Assembly (NCBI GenBank): GCA_942159475.1
Contig: OW804094.1
Coordinates: forward strand, 16,737,708 to 16,801,707
From: Sthenelais limicola
Taxonomy: Eukaryota; Annelida; Polychaeta; Phyllodocida; Sigalionidae
DNA: 64,000 nt
Reading direction: 5' to 3'
In this document: positions 33,031-45,209 of the stretch, piece by piece
Layout: each line of letters opens with the position of its first letter
How positions within the stretch are numbered: position 1 is the first letter of the stretch
The notes under the pieces: model-generated
Told to the model about the DNA's origin: nothing
Database searches by the model: none
Seen by the model: only the letters and a program-made list of their open reading frames with translations
Position numbers and translations under genes: made by a program

Positions 33031-33257
33031 ATTATAAAGAGCTGTATAATGTGAGCACTGGTCACCACTGGTCAGCCCGCCTGCTGGCTATTATACTCTA
33101 TGGAATGACCAGACCCAGGAAAGGGCGTATGGCTGACCACTACTATATGCCTGGGGTGAGGAGGGGAGATGGTCCTCTGTAGTGACCACAAGCCTGGGGT
33201 GTTAATAGTGCTATGTCCACATTGTAAGCAGTCACACAGACTGCCCACACACAGCCG

Positions 33258-33412
33258 ATTTTCCACCCGATTGCCCCACGATTTGGGTGTTCCGATGAAT
33301 CCTACGATTCCGTTTCAAATCCTGATTTATGTTTATGAAATAATATAAACCAGGATTGTAAATGAAATCGTAGGATTCATTGGGAGACTTAAATCGGGAG
33401 ACCTAAACCTAA
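33258..33412. mobile_element. Family K palindromic element
   Basis: GATGAATCCTACGATT on the left and AATCGTAGGATTCAT on the right are inverted. Further matching blocks (AATCCTGATTTA / AACCAGGATT and CGATTTGGG / TTAAATCGGG) give a near-complete hairpin of about 155 bp. Confidence 0.75.
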
Positions 33413-34141
33413 ATAATTACCCAAATCGCTGCCAGGAGATTACAGATTTAAACACTTGTCGTTGGTAATATTATTATCATCCGATAATTGTAATATGAAT
33501 TTATATTTGAGCCGTCATAAATCATTTTCCTGGTATGTATATAAAAACAAAGGGCCTCTATGCCATCGACAGCAAAAATCGGTTATAATTATGTCTCTTA
33601 TGTACTGAAATGTGTTGTATATATTCCTATTGTGAGTCACTAAACAGGTGACACACACTATGAGCCTAAATTACTGGGCTTCTCCGAAAGGTTCGCCAAA
33701 CATTGAACAAATGCACAAAATTTTACAATTACTTATGTATAATTCCCAATATCGAATGATGAAGATTGTAAATAGAAATAATTTTTCCTGTATCACAGGA
33801 TCCTTGATATATCAAGATCACTCGCTTTAGTAGACAATATATATTATAATAGCCTGTAATCATCACCCCATCTCTCATTATTTTCTTCTAACTTTTATTA
33901 AAAAAAATTCAATATAACTGGTTAAACTTAAATACTTAATTAAAAATGTACGGATTATATAAACTTCCATGCTAACTATTAATAGATAATGTAGGTCAGG
34001 TCATGATGAAAATCACAATTATTTTTTTTTGTGAAGATTATAACTGCCTGTTTTCCTGAATAAAATATGTCAAAAAAAAAAAAATCGCGGGTAAAATGGG
34101 CTGGGTGTGGGCAGGGTTTAAGTCTTGTAAACTCTCCATAT
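33413..34141. other. Unassigned AT-rich sequence
   Basis: An open frame at 33648-33830 has no recognisable features. Confidence 0.4.
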
Positions 34142-34352
34142 GTGACGTGTGACAGGAGAATGAGTCACAAGTCGCAAAAATGATTTTGAGATATTGTTAT
34201 ATTGTTATATTTGAAAAAATGGAATTAAGCCGATTCTAATGATGGTAAACATTAGTACATCTAATGAGTATTTCTATATTTTAAGTTTGAAAAAAAAGTT
34301 TGCAGTATCTTTGGGTGGACACTTACTAGTAAAGTAGTTAAATATACTCCAT
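34142..34352. mobile_element. Family B element, right half lost
   Basis: Left ~210 bp, ending at AAATATACTCCAT. Confidence 0.85.
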
Positions 34353-34715
34353 CCATGTTCCTTCCACAACAAAGATTTTGACGAAGGTTTAAGAAAAATA
34401 CAAGCTAATACCCAGGTATTAATACACGCCAATGGGAAATAAATTTATCTAACTATACTTGCTAAGATAAAAATAATATTTCCCAGAATTAATTACAATC
34501 TTGGACACATACCCCCTATTACAACCCCCCTATACAAGTACTACAGAGTCTATACAACCGTGCTAGGCTTGAACTCTAACCTCTCTACCTTGCAGCTATA
34601 TTATATCAGAGGTCTTAAACTACAAACTTCACAGAAGTATCTTTTTGCAGGAGTAGCGTCTCGTCCCATAGTGCCTGTGGGCGGTCCTCTGGTCGGGTCA
34701 AAGCCATGTGTATAT
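34353..34715. other. Unassigned sequence
   Basis: No supported gene. Confidence 0.35.
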
Positions 34716-35358
34716 GGGTCAGATTTTCAGAAAATGTACAATTGGCAGCTGTACACATTTGTGATGTGTTTCAGGAAAATGAGACATAAGTCGCAAAATT
34801 GATATTTTTCAAATTGTTTTATTTATAAGATCTCTTTGTTGGAATATTTTCATTTTTGGTGTGTCGAGTGCTGATGGTCGTATAAATCCATGTACCAAAT
34901 TTCAAGACAGTTCATTAATTATATTAGTGCATTTCGAAGATCATAATATGGACAATATTTAACTACTTTACTAGTAAATGTCCACCCAGAAATATTGCAA
35001 CCGTTGTTTTCAAAAATAAAAATACCAAACGGAAAAGATAGAAATACTTCTCTAATGCCCTTAATGTTTACATTCATTGGAATCAGCTTGATCTCATCGT
35101 TTCAAATATGATGATATCTCAAAATCTAATTTTCGCGACTTATGACTCATTTTCCTGAAACATATCACATTTAGTAAATTCGTCAAAATTAAGCTGCAAT
35201 TTGGTCAATACTAGGTAAAATTGAGTATTGCATTGCATTGATTCTAGCAATCTGTTTGGTTAGGTTCAACTGTATTTTGAACTTTATTTTCGTCTGAAAT
35301 TTGGATTATTTGAGAAGATTGGTGAAGTTGAATTGTACATTTTCTGAAAATCTGACCC
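34716..35358 (+). mobile_element. Family A element split by family B
   Basis: Outer flanks ATAT/ATAT. The consensus CACATTTAGTAAATTC is split exactly at ATTT. Confidence 0.94.
34761..35168. mobile_element. Family B element nested in family A
   Basis: 408 bp with ATTT on both sides (34757-34760, 35169-35172). Confidence 0.95.
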
Positions 35359-35479
35359 ATATACAGGGGTAGGGCCAGAAAAGAATGTGCATTTAGAAGT
35401 TTAACACAATTCAATCATTTTAGCAATTTTTCAAAAATATTTCTCTCTGTATATTTGTAATCGCCTGTTATTGCTTGTT

Positions 35480-35670
35480 GAGCGATCACCGGTGGCCGAA
35501 CTGGTACATTCTACTGTACAGTCTAGGCCCAGAGATGAGAGAGTCCCTTCAAACGGAGGGAAAGCCTTGTTTTCTGAGTATAGGTTATTAAGTCTACTTC
35601 TTTAGCCTAACCATTTCTCTAGTGATAGTTAGACACAGCAGCGGGCAGAAGACCATGGATATTTTTCACC
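35480..35670. repeat. Dispersed repeat pieces
   Basis: 35517-35563 (GTCTAGGCCC...GAGAGAGTCCCTTCAAACGG) is inverted at 55765-55812. 35625-35665 is a reversed piece of repeat N. Confidence 0.6.
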
Positions 35671-35678
35671 GAATATAT

Positions 35679-35913
35679 GGGTCAAATCGCCGGAAAATGT
35701 ACAATTCGCCTTCACCAATCCTCTCAAATAACCCAAATTTCAGACGAAAATAAAGTTCAAAATACAGTTCAACCTAACCAAACCGATTGCTAGAATAAAT
35801 GCAATGCCGAAAATACTCAAATTTACCTAGTATTGGCCATTTCTCAGTCTACTTTAGCAGAATTTATTAAATGTGAACAGCTGCCAATTGTACATTTTCT
35901 GAAAATCTGACCC
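35679..35913 (-). mobile_element. Family A element, complete
   Basis: 235 bp; flanks ATAT/ATAT. Confidence 0.93.
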
Positions 35914-36013
35914 ATATATACTAGCGTGAGCCCATATCTCAATGGCCTCAACTGTATCATAACTGACAACGTACATTGTACACCCCTTATTGTAATATCT
36001 CTTGCATTGTTTG

Positions 36014-36120
36014 ATAAGATAAGATAAGATAAGATAAGATAAGATACTACTTTATTTATCAAGATTCACAATGTACATTATAAAACCGACAATGTAAATA
36101 AAACAAACAAAACCGATAAA
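36014..36120 (-). mobile_element. Retroposon 3' tail with (CTTAT)n
   Basis: On the minus strand TGATAAATAAAGTAGTAT precedes five to six CTTAT units. The sequence at its edge, AATATCTCTTGCATTGTTTGAT, recurs intact at 36719, which may be the related empty target. Confidence 0.6.
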
Positions 36121-36628
36121 ACAGGTATGCAGACATCTAGATAAGATCCAGCTCTCCCAGCCGCTACCTTGACTCAATACAGAGTATTATAATTTAGAAT
36201 ATGAACCAATTATTACATCATCTCATAACTAGTGGTAATGCATTACAGGACACACAATATACGATAAAGAGATAAAAGATAATAACAAGAAAGGATCTTC
36301 GTTGTATGTATGTATCAATTTTATTTCCAATATTCACAGTTACATCATTCTTTTTGGAAAAAGGGAAGAAGCATTCCACAAATCACTTCAATATACATCC
36401 TTCTGAGAAAGGCTATGTTTCTCAGGCCTTCCAGGTATCCCTGACATTGTGTTTACATTAAGCTTCGTTTGATAAGTGAGATTGAATGCTTACATTAGCT
36501 ACCCTTAAAAAATTACCTAATTATTGACATGTACATACAGTCGTATTATTGGAAATTGAAATGAGAAAATTCTAAGATTTGGTGAAATATTACAAGCACC
36601 GTAAGTGTAACGGTGTAGAGTGAGACTG
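36121..36628. other. Unassigned AT-rich sequence
   Basis: A (TGTA)n-like start near 36304 leads into TTTTATTTCC, possibly another minus-strand 3' end. Confidence 0.35.
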
Positions 36629-36840
36629 TTGTTTGATGATTGGTGTATAATCACACTAAATAATAATGAAAAAAGTACAACCCAAAAGTACAACTACTAA
36701 CAGACCGGTCCATAATGTAATATCTCTTGCATTGTTTGATGATTGGTGTATAAATACACTAAATATTAATAATAAAAAAAAAGAAAGCCAAATAATTAAA
36801 AACCCAAAAGTACAACTTCTAACAGACAGGTCCATATAAA
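36629..36840. repeat. ~105-bp imperfect tandem duplication
   Basis: TTTGATGATTGGTGTATAA, CACTAAATA and CCCAAAAGTACAACT recur in order in two units. Confidence 0.8.
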
Positions 36841-38074
36841 TGGAGGTGGAGAAAGGGGGGAGGGGCAGAGCTAGAGCTAATACAGCACATATCGATGGTG
36901 TTTTTAGTCTAGTGATGAATTGATTGGCACCAAATGTAGCGATGTACCTTAAAAAGGAAGCAATCAATATGTAAAGAACCCTTCCCTAGGCATAGCTTTG
37001 CAAGTGTTGTGCCAGGCAGAATCAAGCGCTAAGACTGCAATTTATTTAGAGGCTCTGATGGGGGTTCAGTGGGAGTGGGTAGGGGGCCTAAAAAAGGGGG
37101 TGTAGTATATAGAACGTCCTGAAAAGAACCAAATCTATTTTGTTTCATTCCAGTCCGCCATTTCATTATATTTCATTGTGTATTATATATTACATATCCT
37201 GTACATTGTCACGGATTTAATTAGTAAATCCTTAACAATATATTGTTCAGGATTTACTAATTAAATCCTATAGAACTATACTCAGATCAAGCATGTAAGA
37301 CTTGTATGTAGTCGGTTGTGGTTGTGCCATTAATTATTACAAATATTATGGACACAAAGCAAAGATAAGTCAGTATTATCATTATCATATAAATGCAACT
37401 CTTTAGTTGCCATAAATAAAAACGACAGGTAGGAAAGGAGGAGAGAGTCAACTAATGTTGATAACAGTGTAAATACTATGAAAAGTCTAGCATTGTGTAC
37501 ACCATGAGTTAGTTGTTAGTAAATAAGTGTAAATTTCAAAAGAAACAGTACACCAGACCTAGATGTATAAAGAAAGAGAACAGAACCTAAGCTTCTAAAC
37601 ATAGATGTCTTAAGAATGAGAATATAACACCAGTCGAGGCGCTCTTGGAAGAACTGTGTTCGCAAAGAAAGTGACATGTCCTTTTTTCAATGTAAAATTT
37701 AATTCAGGATTCAGGATCTCATACTTTATTATAGTTTCCCCGTTTATTAAAAAGAATTGTTGTAATGGAGTAGAATACAATGAGGTATTATTCCCTGAGA
37801 CTGCAGTCAAAAATTACAGTTTAGCGTTCATTTATTGATGTCACACAATTCAACCATCATCCTTTCAAGTACTCATGAAACTCAAACATATACAATCAAC
37901 ATTTTACCCTTATAAAATGGCATACATAGATTAGGTAAAGCAATAGTATAGGCTTCACAGGCAACACGAATTATAATATTTAATTGATATTTAATACATA
38001 ATCATTCATGTTCACAGACGGCAATGTGAGAGTAGATGTACGTTTCATATTCCTATAGGATAATCATTACATTT
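36841..38074. other. Unassigned sequence, no gene seen
   Basis: Apart from the hairpin at 37213 I see no repeat or convincing frame. Confidence 0.4.
37213..37268. repeat. Perfect 20-bp-arm hairpin
   Basis: GGATTTAATTAGTAAATCCT (37213-37232) is the exact reverse complement of 37249-37268. The spacer is itself palindromic (AACAATATATTGTT). Confidence 0.95.
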
Positions 38075-38256
38075 GGATGAAATTTCCAGAAAATGTACAA
38101 TTGGCCTCTCTCAATCCTCTCAAATAACCCAAATTTAAGACTAAAATCAGGTTCAAAATACAGTTCAACATAACCAGACAGATTTATTGAATGAATACAA
38201 CACAGAATACACTTATATATACCTTGTATTTATCACTTTTCACTCTAATCTTACCC
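38075..38256 (-). mobile_element. Family A element, internal deletion near right end
   Basis: About 180 bp. CACTCTAATC joins directly to TTACCC. Confidence 0.8.
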
Positions 38257-38452
38257 ATATGTAACAATACTCTGAAGCTGTCGAGCGTTCATCTACTCTA
38301 ATTAGTAATTGGATGATAACAGCACAAAGGTCAGTTAACCCGGTTCTCAGGTTAAACGTTTCTTCAGGTCATTGCCCTTCCAATGAAAGGTTAAATAGTT
38401 CTATGGAAAGCGAAATACCTTCCTTATTTCTGTTATAGATATTAGGGAGGTT

Positions 38453-38645
38453 CAGCAAGTCTTACCTAAACGTAAACGTATCCGTATCTCTGATATACAA
38501 ACATAGGCCTACGTTAAAAGGAAGAAAGAGGTTCAGCAAAACAACGAAAAAAGTAACGTAACATATCAAGCAAAATGTTTCATCTCACATTTCATTTTCG
38601 TACCTAAAAATGCAACGTAATGAAATCTATTGAGGAAACTCCCTA
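38453..38645. mobile_element. Family H inverted-repeat element
   Basis: 193 bp; clean short ends TAGGGAGGTT / AACTCCCTA. Confidence 0.82.
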
Positions 38646-39065
38646 ATGAAAGCCTAATTGCAGATTTGAATTCCAGGAGTCGTTTATAAGGGACTCCTAG
38701 AACTGGTAAATGCCCACTGTTGTCCTATTAATGTAGCTATTGGCTATATTCAAAAGCAACATCGAGAGTGACTTCGACAGGACGACTGTGAGCATTTACA
38801 TATCCCATTTCTTGCTTCCTGGATAGTTTCCAAGAGCCTATACAAATTAGATTCATTATGGGAGTTTATACATGTGCAGTATATTAAACTCTTCGTAGTT
38901 ATAAGTTGAAATCTTACTAGGCCATTACAAAGTAACAATTTAATATATATGTGGCAGATAGAGAAACATAAAGATCGAATGCATTCGTGATTATGTTATT
39001 AACTTGGTTAGAACAGATATGTTCCTTTATCTTAATAATCTAATAACCAGCGATAGGTGTCATAT
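38646..39065. other. Unassigned sequence
   Basis: An AGGAGTC...GACTCCT inverted pair occurs at about 38675-38700. Nothing else is supported. Confidence 0.35.
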
Positions 39066-39100
39066 GTGATGTGTTTCAGGAAAGTGAGTCACAAGTCAAA
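39066..39100. mobile_element. Family B terminal fragment
   Basis: GTGATGTGTTTCAGGAAAGT and a few more bases, cut off by a family C sequence. Confidence 0.7.
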
Positions 39101-39106
39101 GTGACA

Positions 39107-39392
39107 TTTGATATGGTTATATGAAGGGCGGGAGAGCTGAAAGGGAGGCAGTTTATGATCATACCCAGGAAATAGAGATAGAGAAGAAGGGAGAGAGACA
39201 GAGAAAAAGAGACAGAAAGGCACTTTATGGTCTTACCCAAGAAATTGAGATATAGAAGAAGGGAGAAAGAGACAGAGAAAAAGAGACAGAAAGGCAGTTT
39301 ATGATCATACCCAGGAAATAGAGATAGAGAAGAGGGGAGAAAGAGACAGAGAAAAAGAGACAAAAAGGCACTTTATGATCATACCCAGGACC
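39107..39392 (-). mobile_element. Family C SINE with duplicated internal module
   Basis: The block from CCCAGGAAATAGAGATAGAG to GACAGAAAGGCA occurs three times in tandem. The (ACTC)n end is missing. Confidence 0.82.
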
Positions 39393-39635
39393 GTCTTCTG
39401 GGAGGGTGTTGCATCCCTTGCCATGATCACAATATCTGTTGGAATTTGCAACATTTTGAGACGCAGGCATCTGAAAGAGACAACTAGGCGCAGTCTCCTC
39501 CCGCCCTTGTTCCTTCTTTAATGTCATCATGTGAAATGATGTCATCACTATCCTCCACGTCTATAGATGGAACCCATAGAACGTGGCCATAAACTGATTT
39601 GTGGATCTGACCTAGATCTCTTGATAACCTATTAT

Positions 39636-39951
39636 TTGGAAAATAAGTCACAAGTGGCAAAAAGTCTTTGAAAATATGAGATCAAAGCGATCATAATGAT
39701 GATAAACAGCAGGACATCTTATAAGTATTTATATATTTAAAGTTTTTTTGTTTTATTTTTGAAAAGAAAGTTTGCAGTAGTTTTTTTGGAGGACAATTAC
39801 TAGTAAAGTAGCTAAATGTATTATATTGGATGACCTTGGAAATGCATAGATATATTTATCAAACTGTTTTGGAATTTTGTACCTGTATTAATGCTACTAA
39901 AAAGTGAAACGTTAGCCCATTCCAATACAGATATTCTATAAATAAATCACC
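39636..39951. mobile_element. Family B degraded copy
   Basis: Left part AAAATAAGTCACAAGTGGCAAAA and middle TAGTAAAGTAGCTAAATG are recognisable; the right end is lost. Confidence 0.75.
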
Positions 39952-40232
39952 TAATATTTCAGTAATCGATTTCTAGTCACTGCCATGAATGGTCCTTGGG
40001 CTATATCTCCTTAGGCAGAGACTAAAACGATTAATAACCTCAATGTTGGGCTTGTGGGTGCACTATGTGTGCATAATCACTCTAATAACCTAACCACTCT
40101 ACACATAGACTAAATGTTTGCATAATTCCTTGGCTTTGTCTCGGGATTATGCACCAAACAGTGCACTAGCAGCCCCTCAATATCGGTTACTAATTCTTTA
40201 ATAAAGAGCCACAAAATGGATCATGGACTATA

Positions 40233-40331
40233 GGGCCTAGTCCACTCAGCCGATTCTCACATAAGTTAGTGCAAAGGAGTCCTCAGCGGTGCAAAATCGC
40301 ATGAGAATCGGCTTGGTGGACCTATGGCCTT
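40233..40331. mobile_element. Family E element
   Basis: Reference description. A near-palindrome of about 110 bp: GGGCCTAGTCCACTAAGCCG plus ATTCTCATGCGATT on both arms, with GAGTCCTCTGC in the centre. This copy ends ATCGGCTTGGTGGACC. Confidence 0.8.
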
Positions 40332-40673
40332 TACCGTAGGTGAAACAAATTTCCAAAAGTACAGCGTCAGTTCGGCTTATTTACAACTAACTTTTTTTTC
40401 TTTTTTTTTTTATTTAAAACTAACTTTTTTAATCATTCTCTAAAGGGGCCTATATAGGGAGGAGGTGTCCTTGACCCTGTGAGGGAATTAAACCTGCTAC
40501 CTCTTCTTCTTGATGTAAATATTAAATCTATAATTACAAAAGTCTCCCTGCCCTAACTCTGTTCTGGAGCCCAGTTATATGCTCCCGCCATCAAAACATC
40601 TTTTCAACCCTAGTTACCCCAGGGAATGAATACATCTTGGCCATTTACACTGTTGGTATACGTGGGTCAGATT
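40332..40673. other. Unassigned sequence with T-rich run
   Basis: ACTAACTTTTTT is repeated around 40387-40430. No gene. Confidence 0.35.
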
Positions 40674-40898
40674 TTCAGAAAATGTACAATTGGCAGCTGT
40701 ACACATTTAGTAATTTTTGCAAGATTAAGCTGCAATGTGGTCAATACTAGGTAAATTCGGATATATTTGGCGTTGCATTGATTCTAGCAATCTGTTTGGT
40801 TAGGTTGAACTGTGTTTTGAACTTTATTTTCGTCTAAAATCTGAGTTATTTGAGAGAATTGGTGAAGGTGAATTGTACATTTTCTGAAAATCTGACCC
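40674..40898 (+). mobile_element. Family A element
   Basis: 225 bp, with intact inverted ends. Confidence 0.9.
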
Positions 40899-40952
40899 AT
40901 ATGTCCTGACATGTTTCAGTCCACAGTTAAATAGACGCTCTTTAGAGGAAAT

Positions 40953-41353
40953 GAGGTGTTTTGGGGAAATGAGTCACAAGTCGCAAAAAATGGATTTCAT
41001 CATATTTGAAAAGATGAGAACAAGCCGATTCCAATGATAGTAAACAGTAGGACATCAAAATAAGTATTTTTATATTTAAAGTTTGATATCTTTATTTGTG
41101 AAAAAAAGTTTGAAATATCTCTGGGCGGACATTTACTAGTAAAGAATCTAAATAATACTGTATAAGATGACCTTAGAAATAAATGGATATATTTATTAGA
41201 CTGTCCTGAAATTTGGTACATGTATTCTGACTAGAAAACAAGCGTTAAGCAACCCCATAATAGAAACATTCCCACAGATACATCTTGTGAATAAAACACT
41301 TTGAAAAATATCAATTTTGCGACTTCATGACTCATTTCCCTGGAACACATCAC
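40953..41353. mobile_element. Family B element
   Basis: 401 bp; ends GAGGTGTTTTGGGGAAAT and TGGAACACATCAC. Flanks AAAT/CTAT do not match cleanly. Confidence 0.88.
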
Positions 41354-41576
41354 CTATGTACAATTCGCCTTCACCAATTCTCTCAAATAACCCACATTTA
41401 AGACAAAAATAAGGTTTAAAATTAATACAGTTTAACATAGCAGAACAGATGTAATAAACCAACTCAAAACCAAATATACTCAGATATACCTGGTATTCAT
41501 CATTTTTCAGCCTAATTCAGCAGAATATACTAAATGTATAGAGCTGCCGAGTGTACATTTTCCGACGATCTGACCC
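41354..41576 (-). mobile_element. Family A element, left terminus missing
   Basis: Begins at ATGTACAATTCGCC directly after family B, so B probably inserted in or replaced its end. Confidence 0.85.
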
Positions 41577-41639
41577 ACATATAGATCTATTCATGTAGCT
41601 TGGGAACAACTGTTTATTATACAGATGATTCATTTCTGT

Positions 41640-41735
41640 TTCCCAAAGGGTGTGAATTCAACTGTACTCACTCCTGTACCCTTGATCGTGACAAATAAAA
41701 AACTTCTTATCTTATCTTATCTTATCTTAACCAAA
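41640..41735 (+). mobile_element. Retroposon 3' tail with (CTTAT)n
   Basis: GTGACAAATAAAAAACTT followed by four CTTAT units. Related in design to the tail at 36014. Confidence 0.55.
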
Positions 41736-42118
41736 CAAAAGTGGGACATAAAACTGTAACAACTTAGTTACTCACAGAGAAGGCAACAACCACAAAGCAG
41801 GGGACCAGGCAACATGATTGATAGAGAGACATGATCGCTTTGGATGCTGAACAGCATGGCAATTGAACTTGGTAATGCAGGATTTTTTAAGCAGGTTTCG
41901 ATGATGCATTTGCAACAGATGATTCTATATATAGTTGATTTTATCATAAAAGGGCGAGGGAGTGAGATAGGGAAGACGAAATAGGAATTTGGAGGAAAAG
42001 AGGGGGCGACAGTTTTCTCAGGAAAGAAAGAAAGAAAGAAAGAAGAAGAAAAACTCAGGCCAAAAATGCAACGTAACTGTATTACATGACCGTGCATACT
42101 ATCATAATGTTATCATTA
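41736..42118. other. Unassigned sequence with (GAAA)n
   Basis: GAAAGAAAGAAAGAAAGAAA lies at 42023-42050. The minus-strand open frame across it is not convincing. Confidence 0.4.
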
Positions 42119-42234
42119 TAATCCACTAAGCCGATTCCCATGCGATTCTCAAAGAATTTAGCGGAAAAGGGTCCTCTGTGGTGCAAAATCACATGAGAAT
42201 CGGCTTAGTGGACTGGGCCCTTTAGAAATCAGGG
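42119..42234. mobile_element. Family E element
   Basis: 116 bp. The left tip is cut to ATCCACTAAGCCG; the right end is intact (GGCTTAGTGGACTGGGCCC). Confidence 0.85.
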
Positions 42235-42717
42235 AAAAAAATCAAGGAAGCATACAGTCAGTAGTAGAAAGCCCTAATGACCCTCTAACTTTTAGGGGTC
42301 AGGTGTTTCCCATTAACACTTTTAGCCATTGTGGTTAAGCTTAAGCTCAAGGAATGTGGCTTTCTGGACAGGACTGCATACTTGATAGAAAAGAGAGGGG
42401 GTGGCGAGGAAGACCTATAGAAAGATAGTTAATGTAAATACCCATCAAACCGTCCATATTTCAGTAGCGCAATCTATAACGGGATACCACAGTAAGGGCA
42501 AAAACCAATACACACGTTGATCCTATAATCGATCATCGCTTGGCGAGCCATAAACCAATAAATGCAATGGGTTAATATCTTAACTCAATTGCCACCCAAG
42601 CACCAAATAAAACTCTACCCCGCCTGCGGATGGAGTGAGTGGTGACACTAATGGAATTCCCATTTTCTGTTTTCATGCTTCTCCTTTTTCATGTCGTTTC
42701 ACCACCATCTCTTACAT
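42235..42717. other. Unassigned sequence
   Basis: No supported gene or repeat. Confidence 0.35.
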
Positions 42718-42952
42718 GGGTCAGATTTTCAGAAAATGTACAATTGGCAGCCGTACACATTTAGTAAATTCTGCTCAATTAGGCAGCAATTTGCTCAATA
42801 CTAGGTAAATTCGAGTATATTCGGCATTGCATTGATTCTAGCAATCGGTTTGGTTACATTGAACTGTATTTTGAACTTTATTTTCGTCTGAAATTGGGGT
42901 TATTTGGGAGGATTGGTGAAGGTGAATTGTACATTTTCTGAAAATCTTACCC
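42718..42952 (+). mobile_element. Family A element, complete
   Basis: 235 bp; flanks ACAT/ACAT. Confidence 0.93.
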
Positions 42953-43165
42953 ACATGCGGCAAGCCCTGACTTGAGTGAGCAGACGACATTTCTCCCGCG
43001 CTTTGACTATTTTTCCCGCCAAAACCCGCTTCAGTACAAATGTTGTGCTGATTCGTCTGCACTAGTCGTCTGTTTTTGTGTGGATTGCTCAATGCATTGC
43101 ACCCAGCTTTTCCATGAGTCTCCCTCTTCCTCGCACTATCCTAGTTCAGCCATTATTCTATATAT

Positions 43166-43401
43166 GGGTGAAGTTTCCAGAAAATGTACAATTCACATTC
43201 AGAAATTCGCACATATAACCCGAATTTAAGGCAAAAATGAGACTCAAAACACAATTCAACATATTACAAACACATCCTTTGAATCAATTCGATACCAAAT
43301 ATACTCAGATATACCTGGTATTTATCATTTTGTAGCAGAATTTAGGAAAATTTCCTAAATGTGTAGAACTGCCAATTGTACATTTTCTGACAATCTGACC
43401 C
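43166..43401 (-). mobile_element. Family A element, complete
   Basis: 236 bp; flanks ATAT/ATAT; GGGTGAAGTTTCCAG-type left end. Confidence 0.93.
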
Positions 43402-43689
43402 ATATGCTGATGGTTTCGTAATTTGTCCATAGTTTAGATACGTTTTCCCCTCAAAATGATCAGAATTGTCAGCCAGTGGTTGTGTCGGATAAAAACACCA
43501 ACATTTCAAACTTTTAATTGAACTCATCCATTGAATTCACTAATATTTTCAATACGTACTACTCTTCCAAGGTATGATTACTATTAATATCTGAACTGTT
43601 TCAATATTTTCATTAAAAGCCTATACATGCGGATATGGGGGTTCTGACATCTGCTATAGCCATATTGTCCGGTCAAGTGAGTGAGTGCA

Positions 43690-43812
43690 AATAAATGCAG
43701 ATGCCCTCGGCCTAGTGCCTCTCACGAAATCCCAACAGCGGTAGTAATGTACTAATAGTTAGTGGATAGGTTAGTGTTGTGTTGGTGCATTGTGGTTGCT
43801 AAATCTCCCTAT
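43690..43812. mobile_element. Family I right half
   Basis: GCAGATGCCCTCGGCCTAG through TTGCTAAATCTCCCT; the left arm is missing. Confidence 0.7.
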
Positions 43813-44085
43813 TGCTTGCTTCACGCCCTTATCAACGCATTGAAGGTTATATCAAGGGCGGGAGAGCTGAGAGGGAGGCAGTTTATGATCATACCCAGGA
43901 AATAGATATATGTGTATATAATAAATTCATATTTGATAATGACATACGTCATGTTGCATAACCTTATATAATCATATTTAGGACATTTAATTATTGAATT
44001 ATGAGTATGACATAGAGATAGGGAAGAAGGTAGAGAGAGAGAGACAGAGAAAAAGTGACGGAAAAGCGCTTCATGGTCTTCAAGA
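43813..44085 (-). mobile_element. Family C SINE with an internal insertion
   Basis: Tail side CTTCACGCCCTTATCAAC to GAAATAGATA, then about 100 bp of AT-rich sequence (43913-44010). It resumes at CATAGAGATAGGGAAGAAGG. Confidence 0.75.
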
Positions 44086-44172
44086 TTTTACACTTGTTTA
44101 AAGAATAACAATATGATCGTAATATATATAGTAGTGTACCTTCAACTTTAGATTTTCTTGCTTCTTTTAGTC

Positions 44173-44206
44173 CTGTGCGACACAAAATCGCATGAGAATC
44201 GGCTTT
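44173..44206. mobile_element. Family E fragment
   Basis: ACAAAATCGCATGAGAATCG with GGCTTTTAG. Confidence 0.6.
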
Positions 44207-44435
44207 TAGAATCTTACAGTTGTTAACTTTACATACTAAAGGATAACTGAATTGGTTCACCGGCCATCGGACCAAATGTCTCCCTGTCAATGAATCCGAA
44301 CAGTGGAGGCAGGGCCTAAGAGAACTGAGAAATAATTAAAAATAATAACAATAATGGACAGCAACAATAAGGGAAACAATTGCCCCATTCTGGTGTACGC
44401 TGAAATGAAGAGTCGAAAAGTCTCAATTTACATGT

Positions 44436-44669
44436 GGGTCAGATTTTCAGAAAATGTACAATTCACCTTCACCAATCCTCTCAAATAACCCACATTTAAG
44501 ACAAAAATGAGATTCAAAATGCAGTTTAACATAACAGAACTGATACTTTGAATCACTGCGATACCAATATACTCAGATATACCCGATAATCTTCATTTTT
44601 CAGCCTAATTTAGCAGAATTTCCTAAATGTGTAGAGCTGCCAATTGTACATCTTCTGAAAATCTGAGCC
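44436..44669 (-). mobile_element. Family A element, complete
   Basis: 234 bp; right end TCTGAGCC. Confidence 0.9.
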
Positions 44670-44951
44670 ATATACTGCAAAGATAACAGATTAACCTTAT
44701 ATGGTCTAACAATGAGGGAGGTGAAATATTAATCATTATAACATTAAGAAAGAGTTGCAGAATGTTTGAATGGAGAATTTGACGCTAAGTTATAAAACGG
44801 TGAAACATCAAAACTGCCCTAAAACTGAATGTTTGGTTCTTCGCAAAGATGTGAGGGAATTTGTTTATTGTGTCATTATGATTGTTATGTATGTAGAAAG
44901 ACTATCATAGACAAAGAGAAAAAATAGTATGATCCTCCTGCGGAATTAATT

Positions 44952-45195
44952 GGGTTAAGTTTCCAGAAAATGTACAATTCACATTCAGAAATCCTCACAA
45001 ATAACCCGAATTTAAAGCAAAAATAAAGTTCGAAATACAGTTCGGCATAACCTAACAAATTGTTGGAATCAGGGCAATACTAAATATACTCAGATATACC
45101 TAGTGTTAACGATTTTTCGGTCTAATTTAGCAGAATTTACCAAATGTGTTGATCTGCCAATTGTATATTTTGTATATTTTCTGAAAATCTGACCC
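44952..45195 (-). mobile_element. Family A element
   Basis: 244 bp; TGTATATTT is doubled near the right end. Flanks AATT/AATA. Confidence 0.9.
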
Positions 45196-45209
45196 AATAA
45201 CAAACATTA

